Positions 21,716-34,905 of a DNA stretch of 64,000 nucleotides are shown piece after piece. A program made the translations under genes and the position numbers. The notes beneath the pieces are model-generated. The model was not told the origin of the DNA. It saw nothing but the letters and a program-made list of their open reading frames with translations, and did no database searches. The DNA is taken from positions 98,939,587 through 99,003,586 of the forward strand of contig OX457025.1 of NCBI GenBank assembly GCA_949752745.1. Reading direction: 5' to 3'. This stretch comes from Protula sp. h YS-2021. Its lineage: Eukaryota > Annelida > Polychaeta > Sabellida > Serpulidae. The stretch's first letter is position 1. Every line of letters begins with the position of its first letter.

Positions 21716-23461
21716 TACCCTAGGACTTCGACCCCTGTCTACGGTCATGAATTGAGAAGGTGGACTTACGTAGATTATAGGTTTTCATATTTAAGATATT
21801 TCGAAGCATTTTAAATCATTTTTGTAGCTGCATAGTCGGAAATGCACACAGATAAAAAGTAAAGGTTTAAAGTTGGGTTGGGTGTCACTTCGATTTTCAA
21901 CTTCATAAAAATTTCCTGGTGTGGTTTTATTAAAGTGTGCTATACCTTACGGTACCTTACAATTTTTCAACGACGGTGCCGAAAATTAAAGTCGCTCAGA
22001 ATTCCTCCACGAACTAAAATGCTGAAAATTGCCCAGGCCATGGCATCATTATACACCGACAAGACCGGGCTTATTCTTCGCTTGGTTCTAAGGGGAAAAA
22101 AAGACCTAAATTTCCAGGCAGATCTGCACAGAACCGTGTTAAATGTAAGGATCCCAATAATTATTTCAAAAGAAAAGTTTTACATCTGTTTAGACTAAAT
22201 AGCCATGAAAGCCTGTTTGTTTGTGTGTTCACCAGCGTTAAAAAACCAAACAGTGTACTTAAATGTCCGTGCCTAAACGAGGCCAAATGAGAACCTTATT
22301 TGCCCTGACAAAAAAAAACTCAACTAAAATAGTCCAAGGTGATTGATTTATTTCACTTTAATATCCAGTAAAACGTGTACATATCCAGAGCGTATCTCGA
22401 TAATTAGAAGTGGTTCAAGCTTGTCAGCAGACAACTGGGAGAGCAAACTTTGTTCGTGTATAATTGGTGTCACACACGGATAGAGGGTGTTTTGTATCTA
22501 TCAAAGAACATTGCGACATGAACTGGACTCCTTCACACGAAAACAACTGATACAAGCTTTTTTTGTAGGCTTTCTCAAGTACCAATTTGTTATCCTAAAC
22601 TTCACTTCTATATGTGCTCCAAAAATAAATTAATGAAAAATTAATGAATTAACTGATTTATTATTTTCACCATATCAATTTTTTTTTCTTTCTTTCTTTT
22701 TAAGTTATTTATTTCTTTTTTTTTTTTTTATTAATTTCAGCACGGAATACCTCTTTCGTCTCGTTGCAGTATACACATCCATGTTGTAATAAATTAATAT
22801 TCCAAATGTAACAGAAATATTCCCAAGCTTGCAAACTTTCTAGCACAAAAGAACTGGGTTATGTTGCTTTTCTTTTCTTTTTTTTTTTTTTCTTGTCCTC
22901 CCCCTCTGCAATTGTCAGCAAATTAATCCGCCCTGATAAACGCATCACATTACAATAATAGCTCTTCTGGCGCTGTTTGTATCCCTTGATACATTCACAA
23001 GGTAAAAGTAATTATGCAATCTGTGACATTATCTACGATACTAAGTGTGTCTTGATCATTGTAAATGAAGAGAGAACACTTGCTAAATAAGACATGTGTC
23101 ATCTACAATAGCTTATATACACTTGGGGAATGTTTATTTTGCACTTTTAACTCTTTCTCGACCAAAAGCGGCGTGAGTAATTTGCCTGCATCAAACCAAT
23201 AAAATATGGGACATAAATAAAAATGTTTTTTTTTTTACATATAATTACATTGCACTGCACATCTGCAGTGTATTCCGGCAGCAATGCTCGAAATCACGGC
23301 CAAGAAATAGCAGCTTTTTTTAATCACTTCTGCGGAAAAATAGTTTGGCGTCGAAAAGAGTTTTCATGGTTATTCCCAAATGCAAGGCGCCATTTAGAAA
23401 GAGGGAATGCGAAACTTTTCACACAAGGCAGGTCAAGTTCCCCAAATCACAAGAGACATGT
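21716..23461. other. AT-rich non-coding stretch
   Basis: T-rich tracts at about 22680-22735 and 22870-22892. No exon, RNA gene or transposon ends recognised. Confidence 0.35.
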
Positions 23462-23735
23462 TAAAACATGACAATCGAGTGGACCAATAACAGGCAGCCG
23501 CTTGTATAGTAGCCGAGAGCGGGTATAAACTGTGCCCAGTCGTAAAAGAACAGGCAGCCGCTGCTATTGTGGCCGTGACGGGGTTTTTCCTCAGCCGAGG
23601 GTATAAACAAGACGTCCGAAGACATTGTTCCCAGCCGTAAAGAACAGAAAGACGCTACTACTGTAGCCGTGACGGGGTCTGTCATCACTCGGGGGTGTAA
23701 ATAAGATGTCCGTGGTCACTGCCCAGCGGTAAAGG
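23462..23735. repeat. Degenerate repeat, 3-4 copies of 60-95 bp
   Basis: Copies carry AACAGGCAGCCGCT, TAGCCGTGACGGGG and GGGTATAAA in the same order. Confidence 0.5.
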
Positions 23736-24055
23736 TGAAGACATCACAAAAGTGAAAGGAAAAACCAACGAATTTTGACAAAATTTATATTTGGTAGAAG
23801 GCCTCTTGGGCAACACTGCTATCCAAAAAAAAAAAAAAAAACGCATAGTTTTTGTGGAACGAGCAATATGTGTGTGTGTGTGTGTGTGTGTTTCTCTTAA
23901 AGCTATCAATTCATTGTGCCAGTGTTTGCCGAAATGATAACAAAATACTACAATTTCATTTTACTAATACAATGTATTAAGTATTAATACAACAAGTACC
24001 AAGTATTATTACGCACCATGAGCAGCAAAACATGGCAGGCAAGCAAACCACACAC

Positions 24056-24150
24056 AAAAATAAATTGATTTCTGATTTGGGCTTGAACTCACAAACTCTT
24101 GCTTCGCAGGCGACAACGCAAACCACTGCCATGTCAGGCAGAACTATCAA
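24056..24150 (-). mobile_element. tRNA-derived SINE head (candidate)
   Basis: On the - strand an A-box-like TGGCAGTGGTT (about 24122-24131) is followed at tRNA-like spacing by a B-box-like AGTTCAAGCCC (24079-24089). The region does not fold convincingly as a full tRNA. Confidence 0.35.
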
Positions 24151-25189
24151 TATTACATATAAAACCGATAACGGGAGACAATGAAAAAAATCGCCTTCAA
24201 TATGGGCGATCTCGTGATTATCAGTCCAATATAACTGGTGAAGGCCCACCAAGAAGTAGCACATTGTGAGTTTGCCGTTTTTGACCGATGTTCTGATCAG
24301 ATCGCAATAAAAAATACACGTCTGATACAGCAGCTTTTGGGGAACATTCGTGTCAAATTTCAACCCAATCGGGCCGGATTTGTAGGAAGAGTAGCAGTTT
24401 GTTGTTTTCCCAAATTTGGCCAATACTTTGGTCACTTTTGGCCAAATCGCCAAAACAAATAAAATCTGTATGGTGGATTCTTATTCCTGTCAAATTTCAA
24501 AACAATTGGACAAGAAATGTGAGAACAGTAGCATTTTGAAAAATTGTTTAGACACACCCACACACAGCAAATTACCAACAAGTGATGAGTATAACCCAGC
24601 GAAGACAGTTGGCTGGGATTAAAAAATGCACTGTTCAACAGCAATTTTGCCCGACGGGTCATAACGACGGGAGTTTCGAGCACTGCTTTTAGTGGCAGTA
24701 CGACCACAGCACATGCATCAAAGATGCAACACCGCGCTCCGAATAAAAACATTATAATGAGAAAAAACAGTTACTTCTTTCTGAACACTTGGGGCCAACA
24801 CTGAGTGCATCCATTGCCGAGGGCACACAATTACCCAAAAATACACGCAATTTCTACACTCTTTTAACTGACTGATTTTAAAAGTTTGATTAGGGACAAT
24901 ATCTTAGGGCTCGCGATATTTAGCGATATTAAGAACAGAGATACAATATCTCGACACGACTTCAGAAAATGGACGATTTTGTTAATTAATTCAACGTTTG
25001 CAACATACTTAACTAGACCGAATTTCGCTACACGTAGCGAAATGACACCCACTTGCAATGGTAAAATCTATCTGGTCAAAGACACATTTTTCAGTCTTTC
25101 CACATAATTGTCAGCTTCCGAATTATTATCATGAACAAGGATATCGAAGTAAATATAATGTAATCTCAAATAATCAAATTCCCGTTTTC
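24151..25189. other. Non-coding interspersed-repeat remains
   Basis: Repeated phrases TGTCAAATTTCAA and CAATTTGGCCAA at 24340-24520 suggest old repeat copies. No gene supported. Confidence 0.35.
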
Positions 25190-26465
25190 TAACCGTTTTT
25201 AAGATAATGGACAACTACCGGTTTGTGACCTTGACCATGACGGAGGAGGTCAAGGTCATCCAGGTACCTCTTCTATAACGTCTTTTAGGCCCAAAGGGTC
25301 GAAAATAAGCTCAAAATCGCTATATCTCTAACCGTTTTCGAGATAATGGTCAACTTCCGGTTTTTGACCTTGACCATGACGGAGGAGGTCAAGGTCACCG
25401 AGGTACCTCTTCTATAACGTCTTTTAGGCCCAAAGGGTCGAAAATAAGCTCAAAATCGCTATATCTCTAACCGTTTTTGAGATAATGGTCAACTTCCGGT
25501 TTTTGACCTTGACCATGACGGAGGAGGTCAAGGTCACCGAGGTACCTCTTATATAACGCCTTTTAGGGGCAAAGGGTCGAAAATAAGCTCAAAATCGCTC
25601 TATCTCTAACCGTTTTCGAGATAATGGTCAACTTCCGGTTTTTGACATTGACCTTGACGGAGGAGGTCAAGGTCACCGAGGTACCTCTTGTATAACGTCT
25701 TTTACGCCCAAAGGGTCGAAAATAAGCTCAAAATCGCTCTATCTCTAACCGTTTTCGAGATAACGGTCAACTTCCGGTTTTTGACCTTGACCATGACGGA
25801 GGAGGTCAAGGTCACCGAGGTACCTCTTATATAACGTCTTATAAGCCCAAAGGGTCGAAAATAAGCTCAAAATCGCTCTATCTCTAACCGTTTTCGAGAT
25901 AATGGACAACTACCGGTTTGTGACCTTGACCATGACGGAGGAGGTCAACGTCATCCAGGTACCTCTTCTATAACGTCTTTTAGGCCCAAAGGGTCGAAAA
26001 TAAGCTCAAAATCGCTATATCTCTAACCGTTTTCGAGATAATGGTCAACTTCCGGTTTTTGACCTTGACCTTGACGGAGGAGGTCAAGGTCACCGAGGTA
26101 CCTCTTATATAACGTCTTTTAGGCCCAAAGGGTCGAAAATAAGCTCAAAATCGCTCTATCTCTAACCGTTTTCGAGATAACGGTCAACTTCCGGTTTTTG
26201 ACCTTGACCATGACGGAGGAGGTCAAGGTCACCGAGGTACCTCTTATATAACGTCTTTTAAGCCCAAAGGGTCGAAAATAAGCTCAAAATCGCTCTATCT
26301 CTAACCGTTTTCGAGATAATGGTCAACTTCCGGTTTTTGACACTGACCTTGACGGAGGAGGTCAAGGTCACCGAGGTACCTCTTATGTAACGTCGTTTAT
26401 GCCCAAAGGGTCGAAAATACGCTCAAAACCGCTCTATCTCTAACCGTTTTCGAGATAATGCACAA
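25190..26465. repeat. 139-bp satellite, nine full units with no length change
   Basis: TAACCGTTTT recurs at starts near 25192, 25331, 25470, 25609, 25748, 25887, 26026, 26165, 26304 and 26443, exactly 139 bp apart each time. Each unit contains the inverted pair TGACCTTGACC and GGTCAAGGTCA separated by about 10 bp. Confidence 0.95.
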
Positions 26466-26820
26466 TTTTTCTTTAACGGAATTCAATATACAGAAGTCAC
26501 ATGACCTTGACCTTGACACTGAATTCGAGATTCCATCCATGATGTTACTGCCTACTGATACCGTGCACGTGTTGAAACAAGGATTTGAGCGCTATTTCCA
26601 GCAATTTTTCGTGATGGAATAGCTTTTGAAAAAATATTTTGACCTCAATTTGACCTTGACCTTGAAGGTCAAGGTCAAAAAAATTTGCGGATTTCACGAC
26701 ATCTCATCACCCTCTATCTCTGTGCCAAATTTCATCGCCCTACGTCAAATAGCCTAGGAGGAGTTTTCTTGAAACCTCCGTGACGGAAAAAAAAAACAAA
26801 AAAACAAAAAAAAGGAAGGA
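26466..26820. repeat. Flank of the 139-bp satellite with further TGACCTTGACC motifs and an A-rich tail
   Basis: It contains TTGACCTTGACCTTGAAGGTCA and the phrase GTGCCAAATTTCATCGCC, shortened to key words, then (A)nC(A)n at about 26786-26815. This looks like the 3' end of an interspersed repeat (inference). Confidence 0.45.
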
Positions 26821-26937
26821 ATAAACGGTCAGAATTCTTTGCAAAGCATACCCATTTGCAAACTATGTTTGCAAGTGGGAATAAAGTTTAAATGCAGGCA
26901 GGTAAACACACAGAATGGTCTCAGAAAAGGAGAAGAA

Positions 26938-27497
26938 ATCTACTTGCCCGACCACAAATTCTACCTGTCCGACCACAAATTCCACCTGCCCGACCACAAA
27001 TTCCACCTGCCCGACCACAAATTCCACCTGCCCGACCACTAATTCCATCTGTCCGACAACAAATTCCACCTGCCCGACCACAAATTCCATTTGCCCGACC
27101 ACAAATTCCACCTGCCCGACCACACATTCCATCTGTCCGACCACAAATTCTATCTGCCCGACCACATTCCACCTCCCCGACCACAGATTCTACCTGTTCG
27201 ACCACAAATTCCACCTGCCCGACCACAAATTCCCCCTGTCCAACCACAAATTCCACCTGTCCGACCACAAATTCCACCTGCCCGAATACACATTCCACCT
27301 GTCCGACCACACATTCCATCTGTCCGACCACAAAATCCACCTGTCCGACCACAAATTCCACCTGCACGACCACACATTCCACCTGTCCGAACACAAATTC
27401 CACCTGTCCGACCACAAATTCCACCTGTTCGACCACAAATTCCACCTGCCCGACCACAACTTGCATTTGCCCGGCCGAAAATTTCCCCTGCCCGGTC
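26938..27497. repeat. 21-bp minisatellite, about 27 copies
   Basis: The unit is close to CCACCTGTCCGACCACAAATT. Because 21 is a multiple of three and the unit lacks stops in several frames, long frames are open on both strands. None looks like a gene. Confidence 0.93.
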
Positions 27498-28089
27498 AAT
27501 AATCTAGCACAGCCTTCCTAAAGTACATCAGCGTTTGTAATCACTGCAGGAGAGTTCTCTACTAGAAATCAGTAGATGTGACAGCACCAGTGTGTCCCAA
27601 CTGGCGAACAGAGCATGGAAAGATAGGTATATTCGTCTCCCTCCACACCCTCACTCCCTGATCGATCTACACATCCGTGTCCTGTCACTGATTGCTGAGT
27701 GGTAAATTCAGCAGATATATACATATATATGGTACATACATATATATACACACATCTACGCATCGAGGACTCCAACGAAAACAACATCCCACAAGCTGGT
27801 GCCACATTTTTGTTTCTAGCGTACAAAATTCCAGAACTGCGGGCCAGATAATTTCGGGCTATTTTCCGAGCACAGTTCCGATACCATACATGTTCAATCT
27901 CCTAGTCACGGCTGAAAAAAAAATTGATTTAAACTAGATGCTCGAGAAGCATGAATCCGCCGGGTTCGCGCAAATTGTATACCTGATTATGATGTTCCTG
28001 TGAACAATTGTTCCAAAGAACACCATACAGCCTTGTGGTCAGTGAAGTAGAGGTTTGTAGAGCCAGTGGTACATGGTTGATTTGGTGTG
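27498..28089. other. Non-coding spacer
   Basis: A short TATATACATATATA tract lies at about 27714-27752. No gene seen. Confidence 0.35.
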
Positions 28090-29582
28090 AAGATAATAAT
28101 CAATCCACCCACTAATGCGGCCTGTAGGCGCGTGAGAGCGATATGTGTTATGCTCATTCCTAATTCATTTCTTCCATTTTTTAAAGTTTTGTCATTTTGA
28201 CAATTTTAGTCGGATCCGGTCGAATCCTGGTCACTCCACTGTGGGATGCTTAGGAGCAGCCCTGGGTAAAATCTGAAATCAATTCACCCACTAATGCGGG
28301 CTGTAGGCGCGTGAGACTGATGTGTGTTATGCAAAGTCCTTATTCAGTGTCTGCAATTTTTTAAAGTTTTGCCATTTTGGCAATTTTGCTCGGATCCGGT
28401 CGAATCCTGGTCACTGCACTGCGGGATGCTTAAGAGCACCCTTGGGTAAAATCTGAAATCAATCCACCCACTAATGCGGGCTGTAGGCGCGTGAGACTGA
28501 TGTGTGTTATGCAAAGTCTTTATTCAGTGTCTGCAATTTTTTAAAGTTTTGCCATTTTGGCAATTTTGCTCGGATCCGGTCGAATCCTGGTCACTACACT
28601 GCGGATGCTTAGGAGCATCCTTGGGTAAAATCTGAAATCAATCCACCCACTAATGCGGGCTGTAGGCGCGTGAGACTGATGTGTGTTATGCAAAGTCCTT
28701 ATTCAGTGTCTGCAATTTTTTAAAAGTTTTGCCATTTTCGCAATTTTGCTCGGATCCGGTCGAATCCTGGTCACTGCACTGCGGGATGCTTAGGAGCAGC
28801 CCTGGGTAAAATCTGAAATCAATCCACCCACTAATGCGGGCTGTAGGCGCGTGAGACTGATGTGTGTTATGCAAAGTCCTTATTCAGTGTCTTCAATTTT
28901 TTAAAGTTTTTCCATTTTGGCAATTTTGCTCGGATCCGGTCGAATCCTGGTCACTGCACTGCGGGATGCGTAAGAGCAGCCCTGGGTAAAATCTGAAATC
29001 AATCCACCCACTAATGCGGGCTGTAGGCGCGTGAGACTGATGTGTGTTATGCAAAGTCCTTATTCAGTGTCTGCAATTTTTTAAAGTTTTGCCATTTTGG
29101 CAATTTTGCTTGGATCCGGTCGAATCCTGGTCACTGCACTGCGGGATGCTTAGGAGCACCCTTGGGTAAAATCTGAAATCAATCCACCCACTAATGCGGG
29201 CTGTAGGCGCGTGAGACTGATGTGTGTTATGCAAAGTCCTTATTCTGTGTCTGCAATTTTTTAAAGTTTTGCCATTTTGGCAATTTTGCTCGGATCCGGT
29301 CGAATCCTGGTCACTGCACTGCGGGATGCTTAGGAGCAGCCCTGGGTAAAATCTGAAATCAATCCACCCACTAATGCGGGCTGTAGGCGCGTGAGACTGA
29401 TGTGTGTTATGCAAAGTCCTTATTCAGTGTCTGCAATTTTTTAAAGTTTTGCCATTTTGGCAATTTTGCTTGGATCCGGTCGAATCCTGGTCACTGCACT
29501 GCGGGATGCTTAGGAGCACGCCTGGGTAAAATCTGAAATCAATCCACCCACTAATGCGGGCTGTAGGCGCGTGAGACTGAAA
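28090..29582. repeat. 180-bp satellite, about 8-9 copies
   Basis: CAATCCACCCACTAATGCGG recurs every 179-181 bp from 28101 to 29540. Copies are about 95% alike by eye except the first, more diverged one. A - strand frame stays open because 180 is a multiple of three. Confidence 0.95.
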
Positions 29583-29622
29583 TTGCACAGACGGACAGAC
29601 GGACAGACGGACAGACGGACGG
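29583..29622. repeat. (GACGGACA)n tail closing the 180-bp satellite
   Basis: About four and a half copies of GACGGACA directly follow the last satellite unit. Confidence 0.9.
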
Positions 29623-29894
29623 GCCAACGAGAGGTATCTTATGTGGTTGCTGCATTATGTGGTAGCATTTGATATGCCTGAAATGCATTTAAGTGGTAGG
29701 TCACGGACAAGATTATTTGAGAATAAAAAATACCTATGTGGTGGTTTATATTTGCCCGTCCCCTTGTGTGGTTCCCAGCAGGCGTCATGTCAATGTCAAT
29801 AATGTTTATGCTTTGTGTGTGTCATTTGTAAATAAACGGAATTATATATGTGGCACTTTACTGTATAAAGATATTTTACAACTTATCTTTCACA

Positions 29895-31592
29895 ACTGCG
29901 CATATTTATTTAACTTGCGTTGATGCGTGGTGCTTATTTTAGACCAGTGCGCATGTTTATTTAACTTGCGTTAATGCATGGGGCTTCTTTTAGACCAGTG
30001 CGCATCTTTATTTAACTTGCGTTAATGCGTGGTTCGCCTTTGGAAAAACTGCGCATATTTTTTTAACTTGCGTTGATGCGCGGTTCACATTTCGGATCAC
30101 GGCGCATGTCAACTTAACTTGCGTCGATGTGCGGTTCACATTTCGGACCAGCGCGCATGTTTGGTTAACGTGCACTGATACGCGGTTTGTATTTCGGACC
30201 ACTGCGCATATCTATTTAATTTGTGTCAAAGCGTTGTTCGCATTTCGAAATAGTGCGCATGTTCATTTAACTTGCGTCGATGCCCGGTTCGCATTTCGGA
30301 CCACTGCGCATGTTTATGCAACTTACGTTGATGCGCGGTTCACAATTCGGACCAGTGCGCATGATTACATAACTTGCGTCGATGCGTGGTTTCCTTTTCC
30401 GACCAGTGCATATATTTAACGTGCGTTAATGCGTGGTGCTTATTTCGGAAACTGCGCATGTCTATTCAACTTGCGTCGATGCATGGTTCTTTTGTCGGAC
30501 CAGTGCGCATGTTTATTTATCTGGCGTCGATGCCCGGTTCGCATTTCGGACAAGTGCGCAGGTTTGTTTAGCTTGCGTTGATGCGAGATTCACATTTTGG
30601 ACCAGTGCGCATGTTTCTTTTATTTGCGTTGATGCACGGTTCTTGTTTTAGACAAATGCGCATGTTTATTTAACTTACATCGATACGCGGTTCACATTTT
30701 GAACTAGTGTGCATGTTTGGTTAATGTGCACTGATGCGCGGTTCAAATTTCGGACCAGTGCGCATATTTATTAAACTTGCGTCGATGCGCGGTTCGCATT
30801 TCGAAGCAGTGCGCATGTTTATTTAACTTGCGTCCATGCCCGGTTCACATTTCGGACCAGTGCGCATGTTTATTCAACTTCACAGATGGGCATTTTGCAT
30901 TTCGGACTAGTGCGCATGTTTATTTAACTTGCGTTGATGCGCGGTTCACATTTCGGACCAGTGCGCATGATTACTTAACTTGCATCGATGCATGGTTCTT
31001 TGTTCGGACCAGTGCACATATTTATTTAACTTGCGTCGATGCGCGGTTCGCATTTCGAACCAGTGCGCATGTTGATTTACCTTGCGTCCATGTCCGGTTG
31101 CGCATTTCGAACCAGTGCGCATGTTTGTTTAACTTGCGTTGATGCGTGGTTCACATTTCGGACCAGTGCGCATGATTATTTAATTTGCATCGATGCGTGG
31201 TTCTTTGTTCGGACCAGTGCACATATTTATTTAACTTGCGTCGATGCGCGGTTCGCATTTCGAACCAGTGCGCATGTTTATTCAACTTCCGTTGGTGCGT
31301 GGTTCACATTTCGGACAACTGCGCATGTTTATTCAGCTTGCGTTGATGCGCGTTTCTTATTTTAGACCAGTGGACATGTTTATTTAACTTGCGTTGATGC
31401 CCGGTTCACATTTCGGACCAGTGCGCATGTTTATTTCACTTGCGTTAATGCGCGGTTCGCATTTGGAACCAGTGCGCATGTTTGTTTAACTTGCGCTGAT
31501 GCGCGGTTCACATTTCGGATCACGGCGCATGTTAACTTAAATTGCGTCGATGCGCGGTTCATATTTCGGACCAGTGTGCATGTTTAAATAAT
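29895..31592. repeat. 51-bp satellite, about 33 diverged copies
   Basis: Units contain GTGCGCATGTTTATTTAACT, TGCGTTGATGCGCGGTTC and ATTTCGGACCA. Long + strand frames across it come from the 51-bp (3 x 17) period. Confidence 0.93.
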
Positions 31593-33314
31593 AACCACAC
31601 ATTAACACAAGTTAAATAAACGGATAAAACTGTAGGATAAGCTTCATTGTGAGGTATATTCTTCAAAAATTTCCCCTAAAATCAAAATCCAAGATCGAGT
31701 GAAAAAGCACAAGCCGTATGCCCGACCTATCTAGGGCTACCTCATACTAGATACCAAAAATAAATGAAATCGGATAAAAACTGTAGGAGGAAACGCACTT
31801 TGAAGTTTACTCTTCAAAAAATCCCCAAAAATACAAACATTGTCCGCAGTGGGTGTATTCTTAAGATTCTCCCCACCCCACAGCGGGATTTAAACAAATG
31901 CTGTTCTATTTATTTGCTTTAGAAATTAGCTTTATAGTTGCATTATTTTCCAACAGATGGTGTTACAGGACAGTTGATCAACGGACTTTGACGGACTCCC
32001 TTATGTGGTTTGCTTTGTGCTCAATGGGTGCTTATGTGGCTACCTCATAAGAACCACCACATAAGGAAGAAAAACCACATAAGTGACGGATGTACCGAAA
32101 ATCCACCACATAGCATAATCATTGTGGGCACGGACAGACGGACAGACAGACGGACAGAGTGAAAACTATATCCGTCCGGTTCCCGGCGGATAAAAAATCA
32201 AATTTTTTTATTTAACTCAAACTCAAACTAGAACCGAATTTCGCAAGCGAAATCTTCAACACTCGACAAACATTAAAAATTAAAAAGTAAAACTCATTTT
32301 GGCATGCGCTCCTCAGTGACTCTAAAGCCTCCCCCCCCCCCCCCTTCTCAAATAATATTAATATTTTGGACTTATTAGTATGTCAATTGTTTTATTTGGC
32401 TCAACGTTTTTATCTATTGAACGGACTAGCACTTTTCTCTATGCAGGCACAGCTCGCGTAACGCCCATCAGCTGTGCTGTTTTGCTCAACCGTTACTTTG
32501 CTTTTAAATGCGCTGGATTTAACACTTGTTATTTATTCTAAAATCAGCTGTGTTCGCTTGGCGTTTTCAGCATGAAAACGAAATCGCAGACAAACAAAAA
32601 AATAGAAAATGCGGGATGCACACCCTCAGATCAAGTTCTACATAAGTACAAAGTTTTGTGGTCCTAGGGCTTGCAGTGTCAGAGAAGAAGCTGAGACAAG
32701 AAAATTAATTTTTACTGTCAAGAAAAAAGGCTCCAACGGCTGTCCGCACGAATTCACACCAGCCTTGACCAAGTCAAAGACTTGTCAAGTGTTAAAAATG
32801 AAAGCAGAAAAAATATATAACAGCAAGCTGTTAATAATTTAGTGCAGACGTCGTAACGCTCTCTTGTAAGACATTATGCCCGATAACTATTTGCAAATTT
32901 AGTTGTTCAGATAACTCTCCACAAGTTCACTGGTTCAGATTCAACTGTTCATTTATTGAGAGATCGGTAGCGGGCACTGGCCTTTCCGCAACCCGCTACC
33001 AACCTCCCCCCCCCCCCGTCTTCACCATGGTAAGCGCACGATTTGAAATGCTTTATTTGAACAAAACGGGTTACAAGTGATTCCTGACTGTCACAAAGGC
33101 TTACTGACAAACGATTCAGATCATACCTTAATATTTAACAAACTCAGATGGACAGCGTTGCTTATATGCGATGTATTATATATATATGTGTTCAGTAAAT
33201 ACCGGAGAAAATCACCCAGAGAAACCACAACCCCCCCCCCCTCATTTTGTCACACTCAGAGACCCCCCCCCCCCCCCCCCCACACACACACACCCGATTT
33301 AATAGCTATTATTT
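31593..33314. other. Non-coding stretch with a GACA tail and CCACATAAG motifs
   Basis: CTTATGTGGT / ACCACATAAG motifs occur here (31990-32105) and also at 29630-29750, on both sides of the 51-bp array. A (GACGGACA)-type run is at 32128-32160. Poly-C runs lie at about 32330-32344, 33006-33017 and 33230-33282. No gene supported. Confidence 0.4.
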
Positions 33315-33324
33315 ATACACTATG

Positions 33325-34372
33325 AAAAGTTCCGGGTAAATATTTTCAATTTTTTGTATAAAGATTTTAAAAACGATAAAGAAACAAATGAGATGCCATT
33401 ACCTTTTACAATATCTTTATTTCTTTTCTACAAAAGAACGATAAAAATTTCGAATAAAACACACGTTAAAAATACACTTTTAACAGTCAACCGAAAACCA
33501 GCTGTGTGCGACCTTGAGTACAGTCACTAATACCGCGTGTGTCCTCCTCTACCTTGAACTGTAACCAAACATCTTGATCGCATACTCCTAATCAATCTTC
33601 GAATGTTCTCTTGCGGGATCCTTTCCCACCCATCCTGTAGTGCATCAATGAGCTGCTGTCTTGTGCGCAGCCGTATGTCTCTGCGTCCGATCCGTTAACC
33701 TAAGTGATCTCACAGATGCTATTGGATTCAAATCCGGTGAGAAAGACCGCCAAGGCAACATCGCTACTCCTTCAGCATGCAAACAATCTTGTGTTATACC
33801 TGCCGAATGCGGACGAGCGTTGTTCGTTCCTGGAGTCTCGTGTGCAGTCCGAGGGGCCGGTCTAAGGTGGTTTCTGAGATGCAGAAGTCTAATGTGGCGA
33901 TCCTGGTCAGGTGTGGTCACTCTTTTCTTCCCTGGGCGTGGCCTATCATCCACGGAACCCGTTTGATTGTAGCGCTAGACTAGTTTTCGAATAGTTGTTC
34001 GACTGCAGCCAAAATGACGCCCTACTTCGTTGTAATTCGCATTCGCTTGCGCCATGCCGATCGCAATCATGTGTTCTTCACGCGATAAACGCGGCATAGG
34101 TAACCGTTTTTTCAGGTATCTCAATCTTGATTCGTGTTTTCCCTTCGAACCAATTTCCACTGAAACCAAAATACTGAGTATTGCCCAAGCTTTCGAGTAG
34201 CAGATGGCCAAAAGCTGTTTTTGGTCGAAAGCCGACCGATAGAGTCACCCATACGTGACACTGATTAACAATATTATACAGCGGTGTAGAACCTAGAACC
34301 CAATACTTAAGCATTGTTTGCTATACATGACATAAAGAAAATTGTAAAATATACCAAATTTTGTACCCGGAA
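33325..34372 (-). pseudogene. Broken Tc1/mariner-family transposon
   Basis: Imperfect inverted ends share ATGAAAAGTTCCGGGTA (left, about 33322-33341) and its complement (right, about 34366-34382); the right end is longer and reaches a TA-rich flank. On the - strand the N-terminal helix-turn-helix part reads MPRLSREEHMIAIGMAQ, VGRHFGCSRTTIRKLV. After a stop it continues DDRPRPGKKRVTTPDQD. The frame then jumps to NNARPHSAG and ends SFSPDLNPI. The catalytic core between the first part and NARPH is deleted, removing the first catalytic Asp, so the copy cannot be active. Confidence 0.8.
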
Positions 34373-34395
34373 CTTTTCATTGACGCTCAGTATAT

Positions 34396-34849
34396 ATCAA
34401 AAAGATATTTGTTAAAGGGATAACTGAGAAGAGGACGGAGGTAACAAGTGTCTTTGTTTGGGGTTGAATGGGTAGAAAACAGCATAGTCCTTTGGGGCTT
34501 AGTAATGGTAAGCGTTGGTAGTTAACAAAACCGCAGCGGGATCCGAAGTACATTTTTACAGGAGTATTCCATTAAAAGGTATCTAAATATTTTAGTGAAT
34601 TTAATGTGTAGGCAAAACATTTGCTAAAAGAAATTAAGGTCTATGGGGGAGGGGGTCTCCGGGTATGGCAAAACCCTCGGGGGGAGGGGGGCAGATTTTC
34701 TACTCAGTTGCTCAAATCAGAGGATTTTAATTCCCCATCACAGATTTAGTTAAAAGGGCTACAGTATCATTTTATTCTAAAAAACTTCCGCAAATTTTAT
34801 TTCTTAAACCCTTTTCTCGTAAAATATATGGCTGTGTATGTGTGTGTGT

Positions 34850-34905
<56 letters not shown>

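Noticed and set aside
23977..24453. 158-codon - strand frame
   Set aside because: It spans the SINE-like head and interspersed-repeat phrases; no domain visible.
26863..27521. Five overlapping frames of 75-209 codons on both strands with repeats of 7 residues
   Set aside because: All arise from the 21-bp satellite. Both strands and several frames are open alike, with no start context or unique sequence.
28686..31365. Frames of 60-121 codons in the 180-bp and 51-bp satellites
   Set aside because: Unit lengths are multiples of three. No unique coding sequence.
32609..32842. 77-codon + strand frame (MRDAHPQIKFYIS...)
   Set aside because: Short, single, no recognisable motif or splice context strong enough to call.
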